Positions 26,794 to 36,342 are shown, numbered from the stretch's first letter. The stretch: DNA of 64,000 nucleotides from Cyanobacteria bacterium OH_CDB_20 (GCA_023415935.1 JAEZIX010000058.1:7149-71148), one strand, 5' to 3'. Translations and numbers: made by a program. Notes: generated by a model from the sequence alone, not told the origin.

Positions 26794-29700
26794 TTAAACG
26801 TGATTTTTTTGCCTGCGGTAGTTGTAAATACAGTCATAAGATAACTTTTTATCTGCAATATAAGATTTTAATGCATATAAGTAAGCCTTCGCCGTATCAA
26901 CCGATGTAAAGCAAGGAGTTGAATACATCTCAGCTATCGTTCTAATTAAAAACCCTCTATTTAAAGAGCCTGTTCTATCTGATTTTTCGTTTGTCGTCGG
27001 TGTATTGATAATAAAACTGAGCTTTTTGAGCTTTACACTTTCTTGAATTTTTTCTAAATCAAAACTTTCAATTTCTTTTGAAGCTATACCAAAATTCTTC
27101 AAGAAATTGTGCGTACCAGTAGTAGCAACAACCCTGAAGTTTAAATCAGACAATGCTCTCGCTATTTCAACTGCCGCAAAAGATTTATCATTCTCATTTA
27201 ATGAAAGAAGCACGTTTCCTCTGTAAGAAGGGAACTTGTAACCAGCTGCCAAAAAGCCTTTTATTAGAGCTTTATCATAGCTTGTATCAACTCCTAAAAC
27301 CTCACCTGTAGATTTCATTTCAGGCGCAAGAGCAGGATCAATACGGTTTAACTTTTGGAATGAGAATATTGGAACTTTGACACAAACCAAATCAGTTGTA
27401 TTGTAAAGTCCAACACCGTATCCTTGAGATTTTAAAGTTGCACCAAGCGAGATATTGACTGCAATATCCACCATTGGAATCCCAGTAACTTTGCTCATTA
27501 TTGGAACTGTCCTTGAAGCTCTAGGGTTAACCTCAATAACGTAAACAACATCATCTTTCAGAACAAATTGAATATTCATCAAACCTTTGATATTTAAGGC
27601 TTTTGCAAGTTTTGCAGAATATTCTTTTAAAGTTTCAATGACTTCTGGCTTAACTTTTTGAGTAGGGTAAATCGCCATAGAATCGCCTGAATGGACCCCA
27701 GCTCTTTCAATATGTTCCGTAATACCAGGGATTAATATATCTTCCCCATCTGAAATCGCATCTAGTTCTACTTCTTTACCTGCAATGTACTGGTCTATAA
27801 GAATCGGGTGCTCGTCTGAGAATTTTTGTGCTGAATGGAAGTAAGTAAGCATCTCATCAATGTTATAGACAACCTGCATACCACGCCCGCCAATAACATA
27901 AGACGGTCTTACAAGAAGAGGGAAACCAAGTTCTTTTGATGCATTAATAGCTTCTTCTTCAGTTGTAACAGCACATCCTTTTGGTTGAGGAATTTCAAGC
28001 TCTCTCAACAATTTTTCGAAAACTTTCCTGTCTTCTGCTTTATTTATTGATTCAAGACTTGTTCCTAAAATTTTAATACCTCTAGCAGAAAGCCCTTCAG
28101 CAAGGTTGATAGCCGTCTGACCGCCAAACTGAACCATCACACCAACCGGGTTTTCAGCTTTTATAACATTCATAATATATTCGACATTCATCGGTTCAAA
28201 ATAAAGCCTATCTGCGATATCAAAATCGGTTGAAAGTGTTTCAGGATTTGAATTTACAATAATTGATTCATAATTATTGTTTTTTATAGCCCAAGCCGCA
28301 TGTACAGAGCAATAATCAAACTCAATTCCTTGTCCTATACGAATAGGTCCAGAGCCAAGCACTAGAATACTTTCTTTTTCAGATTTAGTTGTTTCTGTTT
28401 TTTCATTGTATGTTGAGTAATAATAAGGTGTTTTAGCCTTAAACTCACCAGCACAAGTATCTACAACTCTAAAAGCAGCTTCAACTTCCCAATCTGAAGC
28501 CATTTTTGTTATGTCTTCAAGTTTATTTCTTGTTAATTCAGCTATCTCTGAATCTAAAAATCCTTTTTCCTTAGCTTCAAGATAAAGTTCTTTAGTTAAT
28601 TTAGCATTTCTGAGCCTTAACTCGAATTGAACCAGATTATTTATCTTAGCGATAAACCATTTATCTATTTTTGTAATATCACATATTTCTTTTATTGTTA
28701 TGCCGCGAGAAAGTGCTGCTGCTACTCTAAAGATTCTCCTATCGTCTTGAACGTTTAAAAGAACTTTAAGTTCATCTGGAGAAATTGAATCATATTTTTT
28801 TCTAACAAGTCCTACATTGCTATCCTCAGTTGAAACAATAGCTTTTTTGAAAGAACTCTCAAAAGTTCTGCCAATAGCCATAACTTCTCCGGTTGCTTTC
28901 ATCTTGGTACCTAAAAGTCTGTCGCCTGTTTTGAACTTGTCAAACGGCCATTTAGGGATTTTAGTTATGACATAATCTATTGAAGGCTCAAATGCAGCTA
29001 CTGTTTTTTGTGTAATAGCATTTTTAAGCTCGTGAAGCTGGTATCCGATGGCTATTTTTGTTGTAATACGGGCGATTGGATACCCCGTTGCCTTTGATGC
29101 AAGCGCTGATGAGCGGCTAACTCTCGGATTTACTTCAATGACGTAGTATTGATTGCTTTCTGTATCAAGAGCAAACTGAACGTTGCAGCCGCCTTCTATC
29201 TTTAATGCTCTTATGATTTTCAAAGCAGAGGTTCTAAGCATTTGCGTTTCTTTATTTGTAAGAGTTTGACACGGTGCAACAACAATACTGTCACCGGTAT
29301 GAACTCCAATAGGATCGATATTTTCCATATTACAGATTGTTATACAGGTTCCGTTTGAATCTCGCATAACTTCATACTCAATTTCCTTAAAACCAGCAAT
29401 CGATTTTTCAATAAGAACCTGACAAATAGGGCTTCTTTGGAGTCCAAGCTGGACAATTTCATCGAATTCTTTTTGATTAGTAGCAATTCCACCGCCAAAA
29501 CCGCCAAGAGTAAAAGCAGGTCTTATTATTAAAGGAAAACCTATAAAATCTGCAAACTTTTGCGCATCTTCAAGATTAGATACAGTTTGACTCTCTGGAA
29601 CAGGTTCACCTATTTCATTCATAAGATTTTTAAAAAGTTCTCTATCTTCAGCATTTTTAATTGCATCAATTTTAGTCCCTAAAAGCTGCAAATTATATTT

Positions 29701-30027
29701 TTCCAAAATACCTTGCTCATGAAGATTCATAGCTAGATTTAATCCTGTTTGCCCTCCAAGGCTAGCGATTAAACCATCAGGATTTTCTTTTTCTATAATT
29801 CTCTCCAAGGCTTCGACCGTCAAAGGCTCAATATAGACTTTATCAGCAATTGTCTCGTCAGTCATAATCGTTGCAGGATTAGAGTTTACAAGAACTATTT
29901 CAATTCCTTCTTCTTTTAAAGCTCTACATGCCTGCACGCCCGCGTAGTCAAACTCAGCCGCTTGTCCTATAACTATAGGTCCTGAGCCAATAACCAAAAC
30001 TTTTTTTATATTTAAATTCTTTGGCAT
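26794..30027 (-). CDS. carB: Carbamoyl-phosphate synthase large subunit
   Basis: The 1077-residue protein has the full duplicated layout: two ATP-grasp halves with matching openings (VLVIGSGPIVIGQAAEFDYAG and VLGSGPIRIGQGIEFDYC), two ATP-binding segments, and a C-terminal methylglyoxal-synthase-like allosteric domain (RVVATTGTHNFLKNFG, about residues 960-975). It uses ammonia from CarA, bicarbonate and 2 ATP to make carbamoyl phosphate. ATG at 30027 is chosen because GAGGA lies before it; a longer frame would need a TTG inside carA. It overlaps carA by 16 bases and is the last gene of the operon. Confidence 0.97.
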   Translation of the reverse strand: MPKNLNIKKVLVIGSGPIVIGQAAEFDYAGVQACRALKEEGIEIVLVNSNPATIMTDETIADKVYIEPLTVEALERIIEKENPDGLIASLGGQTGLNLAMNLHEQGILEKYNLQLLGTKIDAIKNAEDRELFKNLMNEIGEPVPESQTVSNLEDAQKFADFIGFPLIIRPAFTLGGFGGGIATNQKEFDEIVQLGLQRSPICQVLIEKSIAGFKEIEYEVMRDSNGTCITICNMENIDPIGVHTGDSIVVAPCQTLTNKETQMLRTSALKIIRALKIEGGCNVQFALDTESNQYYVIEVNPRVSRSSALASKATGYPIARITTKIAIGYQLHELKNAITQKTVAAFEPSIDYVITKIPKWPFDKFKTGDRLLGTKMKATGEVMAIGRTFESSFKKAIVSTEDSNVGLVRKKYDSISPDELKVLLNVQDDRRIFRVAAALSRGITIKEICDITKIDKWFIAKINNLVQFELRLRNAKLTKELYLEAKEKGFLDSEIAELTRNKLEDITKMASDWEVEAAFRVVDTCAGEFKAKTPYYYSTYNEKTETTKSEKESILVLGSGPIRIGQGIEFDYCSVHAAWAIKNNNYESIIVNSNPETLSTDFDIADRLYFEPMNVEYIMNVIKAENPVGVMVQFGGQTAINLAEGLSARGIKILGTSLESINKAEDRKVFEKLLRELEIPQPKGCAVTTEEEAINASKELGFPLLVRPSYVIGGRGMQVVYNIDEMLTYFHSAQKFSDEHPILIDQYIAGKEVELDAISDGEDILIPGITEHIERAGVHSGDSMAIYPTQKVKPEVIETLKEYSAKLAKALNIKGLMNIQFVLKDDVVYVIEVNPRASRTVPIMSKVTGIPMVDIAVNISLGATLKSQGYGVGLYNTTDLVCVKVPIFSFQKLNRIDPALAPEMKSTGEVLGVDTSYDKALIKGFLAAGYKFPSYRGNVLLSLNENDKSFAAVEIARALSDLNFRVVATTGTHNFLKNFGIASKEIESFDLEKIQESVKLKKLSFIINTPTTNEKSDRTGSLNRGFLIRTIAEMYSTPCFTSVDTAKAYLYALKSYIADKKLSYDCIYNYRRQKNHV

Positions 30028-31088
30028 TTTTTGTCCTCGATTTCTTTTATCCAATTATAGAGTATTTCAGCAGCATCACAAGGTCCAGGAGACGCCTCAG
30101 GGTGAAACTGAACTGCTGCAATATTTTTAGAAGGGCAGATAAAACCTTCAAGAGTATCATCATTGAGATTTTTATGAGTAGCTATGACCGTTTTTGGCAA
30201 ACTTTTTTCATCTACTGCATAACCATGATTTTGTGATGTCAGAATAACTTTATTTGTTCTAACATCAATTACAGGGTGATTTCCACCCCTATGACCGTAT
30301 TTTAATTTATACGTTTTTGCGCCAAGCACAATGCTTAAAATCTGATATCCCAAACATATTCCGTAAACTGGAACTTTTCCAATAAGTTTTTTAGCTGTTT
30401 CAATCGCGCCTACTGCATCTTCCGGATTGCCCGGACCATTTGAGAGCAGAACTGCATCAGGGTTTATAGCCAATATGTCATCAGCAGAGGTATCAGCAGG
30501 AAAAATAGTAATGTCACAATCCATATTAACCAAATATTTCAATATGCTTCTTTTTAAACCAAGGTCAACGAAGGCTATTTTAACACCGCTTCCATTTGTC
30601 TGGTACTTAAATTCTGTTGAGCATTTGACCGCAACATCTTTATTCATTTCCCAGGTTTTTAATTTTTCTCTTATCTCATCAGTAATTTCTTTTGTTGTCA
30701 CAACGCAAGGAACTGCCCCGATATCTCTTATTGTTGTAGTAAGTGTGCGTGTATCTACGCCTGAAATTGCTATCACTCCATTATTTTTAAGATAATTAGA
30801 TAGCTTTTGAGTACTTCTATAATGGCTTTCAACCTCACAATAGTTTTTGACAATAAAACCTTTTGCGTGAACTCTATCACTTTCAAAATCGTAGTCATTA
30901 ATTCCGTAGTTACCTATTTCAGGGTAAGTCATAACGATAACCTGCTCTGCATAAGAAGGGTCCGTTAAAATTTCCTGATAACCAGCCATTGATGTATTAA
31001 AGCAGATTTCACCAAAAGCAGTACCTTCTGCCCCGAATGATTTTCCCTCATATATATCCCCATTAGCAAGTAACAGAGTTGCTTTCAT
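30012..31088 (-). CDS. carA: Carbamoyl-phosphate synthase small subunit (glutaminase)
   Basis: The N-terminal half is the CarA-specific domain (LANGDIYEGKSFGAEG). The C-terminal class I glutamine amidotransferase shows the nucleophile in YGICLGYQ (near 248) and the His-Glu pair in VQFHPEASPG (near 334). It frees ammonia from glutamine and passes it to CarB. The 358-residue length is normal. It overlaps pyrF by 26 bases and carB by 16. Confidence 0.97.
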   Translation of the reverse strand: MKATLLLANGDIYEGKSFGAEGTAFGEICFNTSMAGYQEILTDPSYAEQVIVMTYPEIGNYGINDYDFESDRVHAKGFIVKNYCEVESHYRSTQKLSNYLKNNGVIAISGVDTRTLTTTIRDIGAVPCVVTTKEITDEIREKLKTWEMNKDVAVKCSTEFKYQTNGSGVKIAFVDLGLKRSILKYLVNMDCDITIFPADTSADDILAINPDAVLLSNGPGNPEDAVGAIETAKKLIGKVPVYGICLGYQILSIVLGAKTYKLKYGHRGGNHPVIDVRTNKVILTSQNHGYAVDEKSLPKTVIATHKNLNDDTLEGFICPSKNIAAVQFHPEASPGPCDAAEILYNWIKEIEDKKCQRI

Positions 31089-31818
31089 AATATGTCTCCA
31101 TTTCTTCGTAAATTTTATTCATCGCAAGCACCCTATCATCAGCACTTGTAACAGCTCTTCCTATAACTAAATAATCTGCGCCTTCTTGAAGAGCAAAAGT
31201 TGGCGTTGCTAGACGCTGTTGGTCATTCTTAGCTGACCATGATGGTCTTATACCGGGGCATAAAACTTTGAAATTTTTGCCACAGGCATCTTTTATTCTC
31301 CTTGCTTCAAACGAACTTGCGACAATACCTGTAAGTCCGCTTTCTTTAGCAAGTTTTGCAAGTTCAAGTGCATAGTCATTAACGTTTTTATTTATTTGAA
31401 GCTCATTTTTAAGTTTCTCATCACTAATACTTGTTAATATAGTCACCGCAAGTATTGTAGGCAAATCTTTGCCGAGTTCTTGAGCTACATTATTAGCAGC
31501 TTGAGAACATTTTTGCATCATTTCTTTTCCGCCAAGCGCGTGAACATTAAAGAAATCCGCACCTTTTCTAATAATGTTTTCAGACGCTTTTGCGACTGTA
31601 TTTGGAATATCCATAAGTTTTACATCAAGGAAATATTTGACATTCATCTCCTGCATAAGTTCAAAGAGTTTGTCGCCATTGCCTGTATAGAATTGAAGCC
31701 CAACTTTAAAAACTCCTACGTAGTCTTTAAGTTCAAGTATTAAATCCCTCGCCTCTTCAATAGTATCAACATCAAGGGCAAGAACTATTTTTTCTTTAAT
31801 CTGCTCTTTAAATTTCAT
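31063..31818 (-). CDS. pyrF: Orotidine 5'-phosphate decarboxylase
   Basis: The catalytic signature DVKLMDIPNT (Asp-Lys-x-x-Asp, residues 65-70) and the closing GIRPSWSAKNDQQR and DYLVIGRAVT phosphate-binding loops are present. The 251-residue barrel is complete. It forms UMP from OMP, the last step of the pathway. It overlaps pyrC by 11 bases. Confidence 0.95.
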   Translation of the reverse strand: MKFKEQIKEKIVLALDVDTIEEARDLILELKDYVGVFKVGLQFYTGNGDKLFELMQEMNVKYFLDVKLMDIPNTVAKASENIIRKGADFFNVHALGGKEMMQKCSQAANNVAQELGKDLPTILAVTILTSISDEKLKNELQINKNVNDYALELAKLAKESGLTGIVASSFEARRIKDACGKNFKVLCPGIRPSWSAKNDQQRLATPTFALQEGADYLVIGRAVTSADDRVLAMNKIYEEMETYYESNSVTC

Positions 31819-32983
31819 TATAATTTCCTTCTATTATTGTTGCTATTGGTTTTCCTTTGAGTTTCAAGCCTTCAAATGGAGATATTTTGCATTTTGACTT
31901 AAAATCTTGTGCTTTAACCACCCATACAAAATCAGGGTCTATTACTGTCAAATTAGCCTTTTTGCCTTCTTCTATCGTTCCATAATCTTCTAATTTCAAT
32001 ATTTTGGCAGGATTTACAGTAAATTTCGAAATAATTTCTGAGATTGGTAAATAGTCCTTTAAATAATTTAAACTAAGTCCTATGGCAGTTTCAAAACCAG
32101 TAAATCCATACGGTGATTTATCAAAAGGCTTTAATTTTTCCGATATTAAGTGAGGTGCATGGTCTGTTGCAATCGCATCAATTGTACCATCTTTTAAACC
32201 TTCAATAACAGCTTCAATATCAGCTTTTTCTCTTAGTGGCGGATTAACTTTATAAATACCATTTTCAGGATTAACCATTGATTTATCGAAGACAAAATAA
32301 TGTGGGGCAGTCTCGCAAGTGACTTTTACACCTTCTTTTTTAGCCTGTCTAATTAATTCGATAGACTCTTTTGTAGAAATATGCGCGAAATGATATCTTG
32401 CATCAAGTTTTTTGACAACCTCAAGTTCTTTTTTAACAGATAGATATTCGCTTTCAGGCATATCTTTGTAGTCATAATCTTCTGAATGAGAAGAAATAAG
32501 TACATCTTTCTTTAAGGCTTTTTCTAAAAGCTCCATATTTTTAACCGGTACACCGTCTTCTGAAAACCCTATTGCGCCAGCTTCAAGCAATGCCTCAAAA
32601 TCAGTAAGCTCTTTGCCTTCAAACTTTTTAGAAACTGCTGCAAAAGGGAAAAAGCCAATGCCATTTGCTCTACCGATTGTATATTTTAAAGTTTCAACAT
32701 TATCAACCTTAGGATAAGTATTTGCCATTGGGCAAATTGCGGTATAACCACCAGCTAAAGCTGATGCTACACCAGTATCTATTGTTTCTTTATCTTCAAA
32801 CCCTGGTTCACGTAAGTGGCAGTGCATATCAATAAAACCAGGCGCAATAATTTTTCCTGTTAAGTCAATTCCGCACGAATCAATTTTACCGATTTTTGAT
32901 ATTATTCCGTTTTGAATTTCAATATCAAAAATACCGTCAATATTATTTTTGGGAGATATTATTCTTGCGTTTTTAAGTATCAT
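31808..32983 (-). CDS. pyrC: Dihydroorotase
   Basis: It is an amidohydrolase-fold enzyme with the metal-binding HCH at 54-56 within DMHCHLREPGFEDKE, later metal ligands in SSHSED and FAHIST, and the catalytic TDHAPH near 284. This is the class I dihydroorotase type of about 390-430 residues. It closes carbamoyl aspartate to dihydroorotate. It overlaps pyrB by 4 bases. Confidence 0.95.
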   Translation of the reverse strand: MILKNARIISPKNNIDGIFDIEIQNGIISKIGKIDSCGIDLTGKIIAPGFIDMHCHLREPGFEDKETIDTGVASALAGGYTAICPMANTYPKVDNVETLKYTIGRANGIGFFPFAAVSKKFEGKELTDFEALLEAGAIGFSEDGVPVKNMELLEKALKKDVLISSHSEDYDYKDMPESEYLSVKKELEVVKKLDARYHFAHISTKESIELIRQAKKEGVKVTCETAPHYFVFDKSMVNPENGIYKVNPPLREKADIEAVIEGLKDGTIDAIATDHAPHLISEKLKPFDKSPYGFTGFETAIGLSLNYLKDYLPISEIISKFTVNPAKILKLEDYGTIEEGKKANLTVIDPDFVWVVKAQDFKSKCKISPFEGLKLKGKPIATIIEGNYNEI

Positions 32984-33876
32984 TTATCGCTCCTTAAAAT
33001 CGTTTCAAGAACCGCCATTCTAATGAATACACCATTTCTTGCCTGGGTAAGTATAGTTTGACCTTTTAAACTGTCTAACAGCTCTGATGTAATTTCTAAG
33101 CCTCTATTAACAGGCCCCGGGTGCATGAGTATAGCTTTCGGTGCGTACTTTTCAAGGAGTTTTGTATTCAATTGATATTTTCTAATATACTCATCTTCAG
33201 GAAAATCATTATGGAATCGCTCTTTTTGCACTCTCAACGCCATAACAACATCAGCATCTTTTAAGGCTTCTTCCATATTCTCAGTCCAATTTGCCTGAAA
33301 ATCAAACTCGGGTCTAAAATACGAAGGTGAACATACATGTAAATCACAATCATATTTACTCAAAAGACTTATATTTGAACGAAAAACCCTTGAATGGAAA
33401 ACATCTCCGATTATTACAATCTTCTTACCCTCGATTGATTTCAGTTTTTGCCTCATCGTATAAAAGTCCAAAAGCGCCTGCGTGGGATGTGCCGATTTAC
33501 CTTCACCAGCATTCACAAATCTTAAGGGGAATTGAACTTCATCAAGTGCCCTCTTAATAATCCCATCTTCTGGATGCCTTATTATGATTGCGTTTATTCC
33601 TATTGCATAAAGATTTTCAAAAGTGTCTTTATAAGATTCACCTTTTGTAAATGAAGATTTTTCAACTCCAAAATCAAGAGTATGAACCCCAAGCCTTCTT
33701 GCTGCAATTTCAAACGAGAACCTTGTGCGGGTTGAGTTTTCAAGAAACATAAAAGCAACAGCATTATCTTGGACGTGGGATTTTGCTTCATCTTTTTCAA
33801 ATTTTTCAGCTAGTGAAATAATATGTTCTATTTCATCAACTGATAAACTTTTAATATCTACAAGATTCTTAAACAC
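32980..33876 (-). CDS. pyrB: Aspartate carbamoyltransferase, catalytic chain
   Basis: FLENSTRTRFSFE (residues 45-57) holds the carbamoyl-phosphate loop STRTR, and AHPTQALLD and MHPGPVNRG are the other family signatures. The length (298) is that of the catalytic chain. No regulatory pyrI gene is next to it, so the enzyme is probably an unregulated trimer. It overlaps pyrE by 8 bases. Confidence 0.96.
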   Translation of the reverse strand: MFKNLVDIKSLSVDEIEHIISLAEKFEKDEAKSHVQDNAVAFMFLENSTRTRFSFEIAARRLGVHTLDFGVEKSSFTKGESYKDTFENLYAIGINAIIIRHPEDGIIKRALDEVQFPLRFVNAGEGKSAHPTQALLDFYTMRQKLKSIEGKKIVIIGDVFHSRVFRSNISLLSKYDCDLHVCSPSYFRPEFDFQANWTENMEEALKDADVVMALRVQKERFHNDFPEDEYIRKYQLNTKLLEKYAPKAILMHPGPVNRGLEITSELLDSLKGQTILTQARNGVFIRMAVLETILRSDK

Positions 33877-34447
33877 TTGTTTTTACCTCTTGTCTGCTTC
33901 CTGGTTTTTCAATAGGTACGCCAGCTTTGCAAAGCGGGCAATCTTCAGGATTATAAGTAACAGGGTCAACTTGAATTAAAGATTTGATATCAAACTCAGT
34001 TTTTCCTGATGTTCTATCGACGATGCATCCGACAGCAACAATTTCAGCGCCAAAATCTTTTATAGCTTCTTTCGTTTCTTTGATTGTTCTTGCTGTTGTA
34101 ATTACATCTTCAATAATGACAACTTTTTCACCTTGTTTAAGAGTATAACCTCTTCTTAATTGCATTTCTCCATCTTTTCTTTCAACAAAAAGATTTCGTT
34201 TTTTAGATTGTTTTGCAACCTCATAGCCGATAATCACAGCACCCACTGCAGGCGCAATTACAGTATCAAACTCTAAATCTGATAATTTTTCAGCTATTAA
34301 TTTGCCGATTTTCTCTGTATATTCAGGGTATTGATAGAGTTTTGCACACTGAAAATAAGTGTCTGAGTGAAGTCCAGATGTAAGGCAAAAATGCCCGTTT
34401 AATAGCCCTTCTGTCTTTTTTAACATATCTAAAACTTGATTATCCAT
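33869..34447 (-). CDS. pyrE: Orotate phosphoribosyltransferase
   Basis: The PRPP-binding loop VVIIEDVITTARTI is at residues 109-122, and HSDTYFQCAKLYQYPE near the N-terminus is typical of the longer thermophile/cyanobacterial-like OPRT. A C-terminal DCPLCKAGVPIEKPGSR segment carries two cysteines, seen in some family members. It makes OMP from orotate and PRPP. It abuts pyrD with no gap. Confidence 0.94.
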   Translation of the reverse strand: MDNQVLDMLKKTEGLLNGHFCLTSGLHSDTYFQCAKLYQYPEYTEKIGKLIAEKLSDLEFDTVIAPAVGAVIIGYEVAKQSKKRNLFVERKDGEMQLRRGYTLKQGEKVVIIEDVITTARTIKETKEAIKDFGAEIVAVGCIVDRTSGKTEFDIKSLIQVDPVTYNPEDCPLCKAGVPIEKPGSRQEVKTSV

Positions 34448-35383
34448 TTATTTTGCCTCCATTAATGCTTTCTGAAGCTCAACAATCGAGCTAAATCCGT
34501 TATTTTTCATAAATTCTTTAAGTTCATTCGTCAAATCTTCAGCAATCGTTGGGTGAGTGAAGTTTGCAGTTCCAATTTGAACAGCGCTTGCACCAACTGA
34601 GAAGAATTCAAAAATATCCTCAAGAGAATAAATTCCGCCGATGCCTATAACAGGGATGTTTACGACAGATTTGATTCTCTTCACCGCACCAAGCGCAATA
34701 GGTTTAATACAAGGACCTGAAAGCCCGCCTTGGACTTCTTCTTTATGAAAATTACCATTTTTAAAGTTTAATTTTAAACCTAATCCCTTTACCGTATTTA
34801 TAGCAGAGATTGCGTTTACCCCTGCTTTTTCAGCGGCAACTGCAATTTTTTCAATCGAAGTTACATTCGGCGTAAGTTTTACTATGATATTTTTAGAAAA
34901 TATATTTCTAACCTCTGAAACTAACTCTCGCAAGGTGTTTTCATCAGTGCCAAACTCTAAACATCCTACCTTAACATTCGGACAAGAAAGATTAAGCTCA
35001 ATACAATTAATTTCATTATCTTCTGCAAGTTTTGCAAGCTCAAGATATTCTTCCTTAGTTGAACCAGCTAAATTCAATGCAAAGTCAATTTTATTTGCTT
35101 TTAGCATTGGCAAAATATAGGTTATAAAAGATTTTATACCCATATTTTCAAGCCCAACTGAATTTATCAGACCTTGGTTTACTTCAAAAAGCCTTCTCCA
35201 CTGATTACCTTCTCTTGGTTCTACAGATATTGCTTTTGTAACAATCGCGCCAAGCCTTGGAACCTCTAAAAATCTTGCATACTCCATTGCATAGCCGTAT
35301 GTGCCTGATGCTGTCATAATCGGTGATTTTATATTGAATCCGTTTAAATTTATACTTAAATCAATACCGTTTTCTACTGCCAT
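34448..35383 (-). CDS. pyrD: Dihydroorotate dehydrogenase, class 1B catalytic subunit
   Basis: FMN-barrel motifs are present: TASGTYGYAMEYAR, NSVGLENMG, ELNLSCPNVK with the catalytic cysteine region, NTVKGLGL and GIGGIYSLEDI. The companion PyrK gene directly upstream shows this is the NAD-linked 1B type that works as a PyrD2-PyrK2 complex in the cytoplasm. It oxidises dihydroorotate to orotate. It overlaps pyrK by 10 bases. Confidence 0.95.
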   Translation of the reverse strand: MAVENGIDLSINLNGFNIKSPIMTASGTYGYAMEYARFLEVPRLGAIVTKAISVEPREGNQWRRLFEVNQGLINSVGLENMGIKSFITYILPMLKANKIDFALNLAGSTKEEYLELAKLAEDNEINCIELNLSCPNVKVGCLEFGTDENTLRELVSEVRNIFSKNIIVKLTPNVTSIEKIAVAAEKAGVNAISAINTVKGLGLKLNFKNGNFHKEEVQGGLSGPCIKPIALGAVKRIKSVVNIPVIGIGGIYSLEDIFEFFSVGASAVQIGTANFTHPTIAEDLTNELKEFMKNNGFSSIVELQKALMEAK

Positions 35384-36123
35384 AAAAGTTCATCTCCTTT
35401 AAACACAGGTCCATCTTGACAAACTGATGCCATTTTGCCGTTTTTACGTTTTATAACGCAGCCTCTACAAACACCTATTCCACAAGCCATAACTTTTTCC
35501 ATTGCAATTTCTGTCGGGATATTATACTTTTCGCCGAGCTCTGCAACTGCTTTCAATACTGGCGTTGGACCGCAGCTATATATTTTTTCAGGTTTATATT
35601 GTTCAACAAACTCGTCAAAATAATCAACAACTCTGCCTTTTTTACCTATTGAACCATCATCGGTCACTACTTCATCAATTTTAAGCCCTTTAGGCACATA
35701 TTTTTCACTTAAAAAACCTGCAACTGCAAGTGAATCAATACCCATACTATCTAAAACTTCCTTTAGATAAAAAACAGGTGCAATGCCAACGCCTGCACCT
35801 ATTAATAAAGATTTTTTGTTTTCTATTGAAAAACTATTCCCTAATGCCCCTATAAAATCAATGGTATCGCCAATTTTTAACGAATTTAAGTATTTTGTAC
35901 CTTTTCCGATTTGTTTTATTAAAACTCCAACATTTCGATTATTGTATGTAAAAACAGAGAACGGCCTTCTTAAAATCAATCCCTCACAGAGTATCGAAAC
36001 AAATTGACCCGGTTTTACATTCATATCATAAGGAATCTCAAATGACATATAAAACATACCTTCTGCGACAGTGTTTATGCTTGTCACTATTCCTTTATGT
36101 ATCTTTTTCTCTTTAGTAATCAT
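35374..36123 (-). CDS. pyrK: Dihydroorotate dehydrogenase electron-transfer subunit
   Basis: The FAD domain carries RRPFSVF, the NAD domain LLIGAGVGIAPVFYL, and the C-terminus the [2Fe-2S] site with cysteines 214, 219, 222 and 235. It passes electrons from PyrD to NAD+. The start is uncertain. ATG at 36123 has AAGGA 13 bases upstream; an in-frame ATG at 36144 has no ribosome site; an in-frame TTG at 36162 has AAGGG eight bases upstream, but that site and codons lie inside the leader terminator hairpin. I chose 36123. It is the first structural gene of the operon. Confidence 0.9.
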   Translation of the reverse strand: MITKEKKIHKGIVTSINTVAEGMFYMSFEIPYDMNVKPGQFVSILCEGLILRRPFSVFTYNNRNVGVLIKQIGKGTKYLNSLKIGDTIDFIGALGNSFSIENKKSLLIGAGVGIAPVFYLKEVLDSMGIDSLAVAGFLSEKYVPKGLKIDEVVTDDGSIGKKGRVVDYFDEFVEQYKPEKIYSCGPTPVLKAVAELGEKYNIPTEIAMEKVMACGIGVCRGCVIKRKNGKMASVCQDGPVFKGDELLWQ

Positions 36124-36144
36124 ATTAGTTAAATTATCCTTCAT

Positions 36145-36173
36145 AAAAAAAGAGAAAAGCAAATGCTTTTCCC
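36145..36173 (-). terminator. Leader terminator (attenuator) of the pyr operon
   Basis: On the minus strand GGGAAAAGC (36173-36165) pairs with GCTTTTCTC (36160-36152), with one G-U pair, around a 4-base loop, and seven T residues follow directly (36151-36145). It lies between the operon promoter and pyrK, so it must be bypassed for the operon to be read. The 14-codon leader frame stops four bases before the stem. Confidence 0.75.
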
Positions 36174-36177
36174 TTGT

Positions 36178-36222
36178 TTAATATATCTTGTATTCAGTTT
36201 TTTCGTAAAAAACTCTTTTCAT
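36178..36222 (-). CDS. Putative 14-residue pyr leader peptide
   Basis: After a strong ribosome site (GAGGAAATA just before the ATG) the frame reads MKRVFYEKTEYKIY and stops with TAA at 36180-36178. A U6 run in codons 4-6 can form the 5' arm of a 7-bp hairpin (GTTTTTT with AAAAAAC) just ahead of the terminator. The layout is like the leader of E. coli pyrBI, where UTP shortage slows RNA polymerase in U-rich leader RNA, a ribosome catches up and the terminator cannot form. Translation of this peptide is not proven. Confidence 0.6.
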   Translation of the reverse strand: MKRVFYEKTEYKIY

Positions 36223-36246
36223 TATTTCCTCAACCGATTTTTTCTA

Positions 36247-36275
36247 CCGTATCACAAGAGAAATTACTATGTCAA
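36247..36275 (-). promoter_or_regulatory. Putative pyr operon promoter
   Basis: A perfect TTGACA (36275-36270, minus strand) is followed after 18 bases by TACGGT (36251-36246) or, as an extended -10 type, by TGTGATACGG. The -10 is weak. The leader ribosome site is about 15-20 bases further on. Transcription would start near 36240. Confidence 0.5.
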
Positions 36276-36330
36276 ACAATTTAAAAGATATTATTACAAA
36301 ATATAAAACTTAAATGCTGAATTTTTATTA

Positions 36331-36336
36331 TATAAT
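36331..36336 (+). promoter_or_regulatory. -10 element placing transcription start at the nadE ATG
   Basis: A perfect TATAAT ends seven bases before the ATG at 36343, and no ribosome site lies between. Transcription would start at or next to the start codon, suggesting a leaderless mRNA. The -35 region is poor. Confidence 0.4.
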
Positions 36337-36342
36337 GGTCGT

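Noticed and set aside
30028..30054. TTG start for carB nine codons upstream
   Set aside because: The later ATG has GAGGA at a good distance and begins at the family start.
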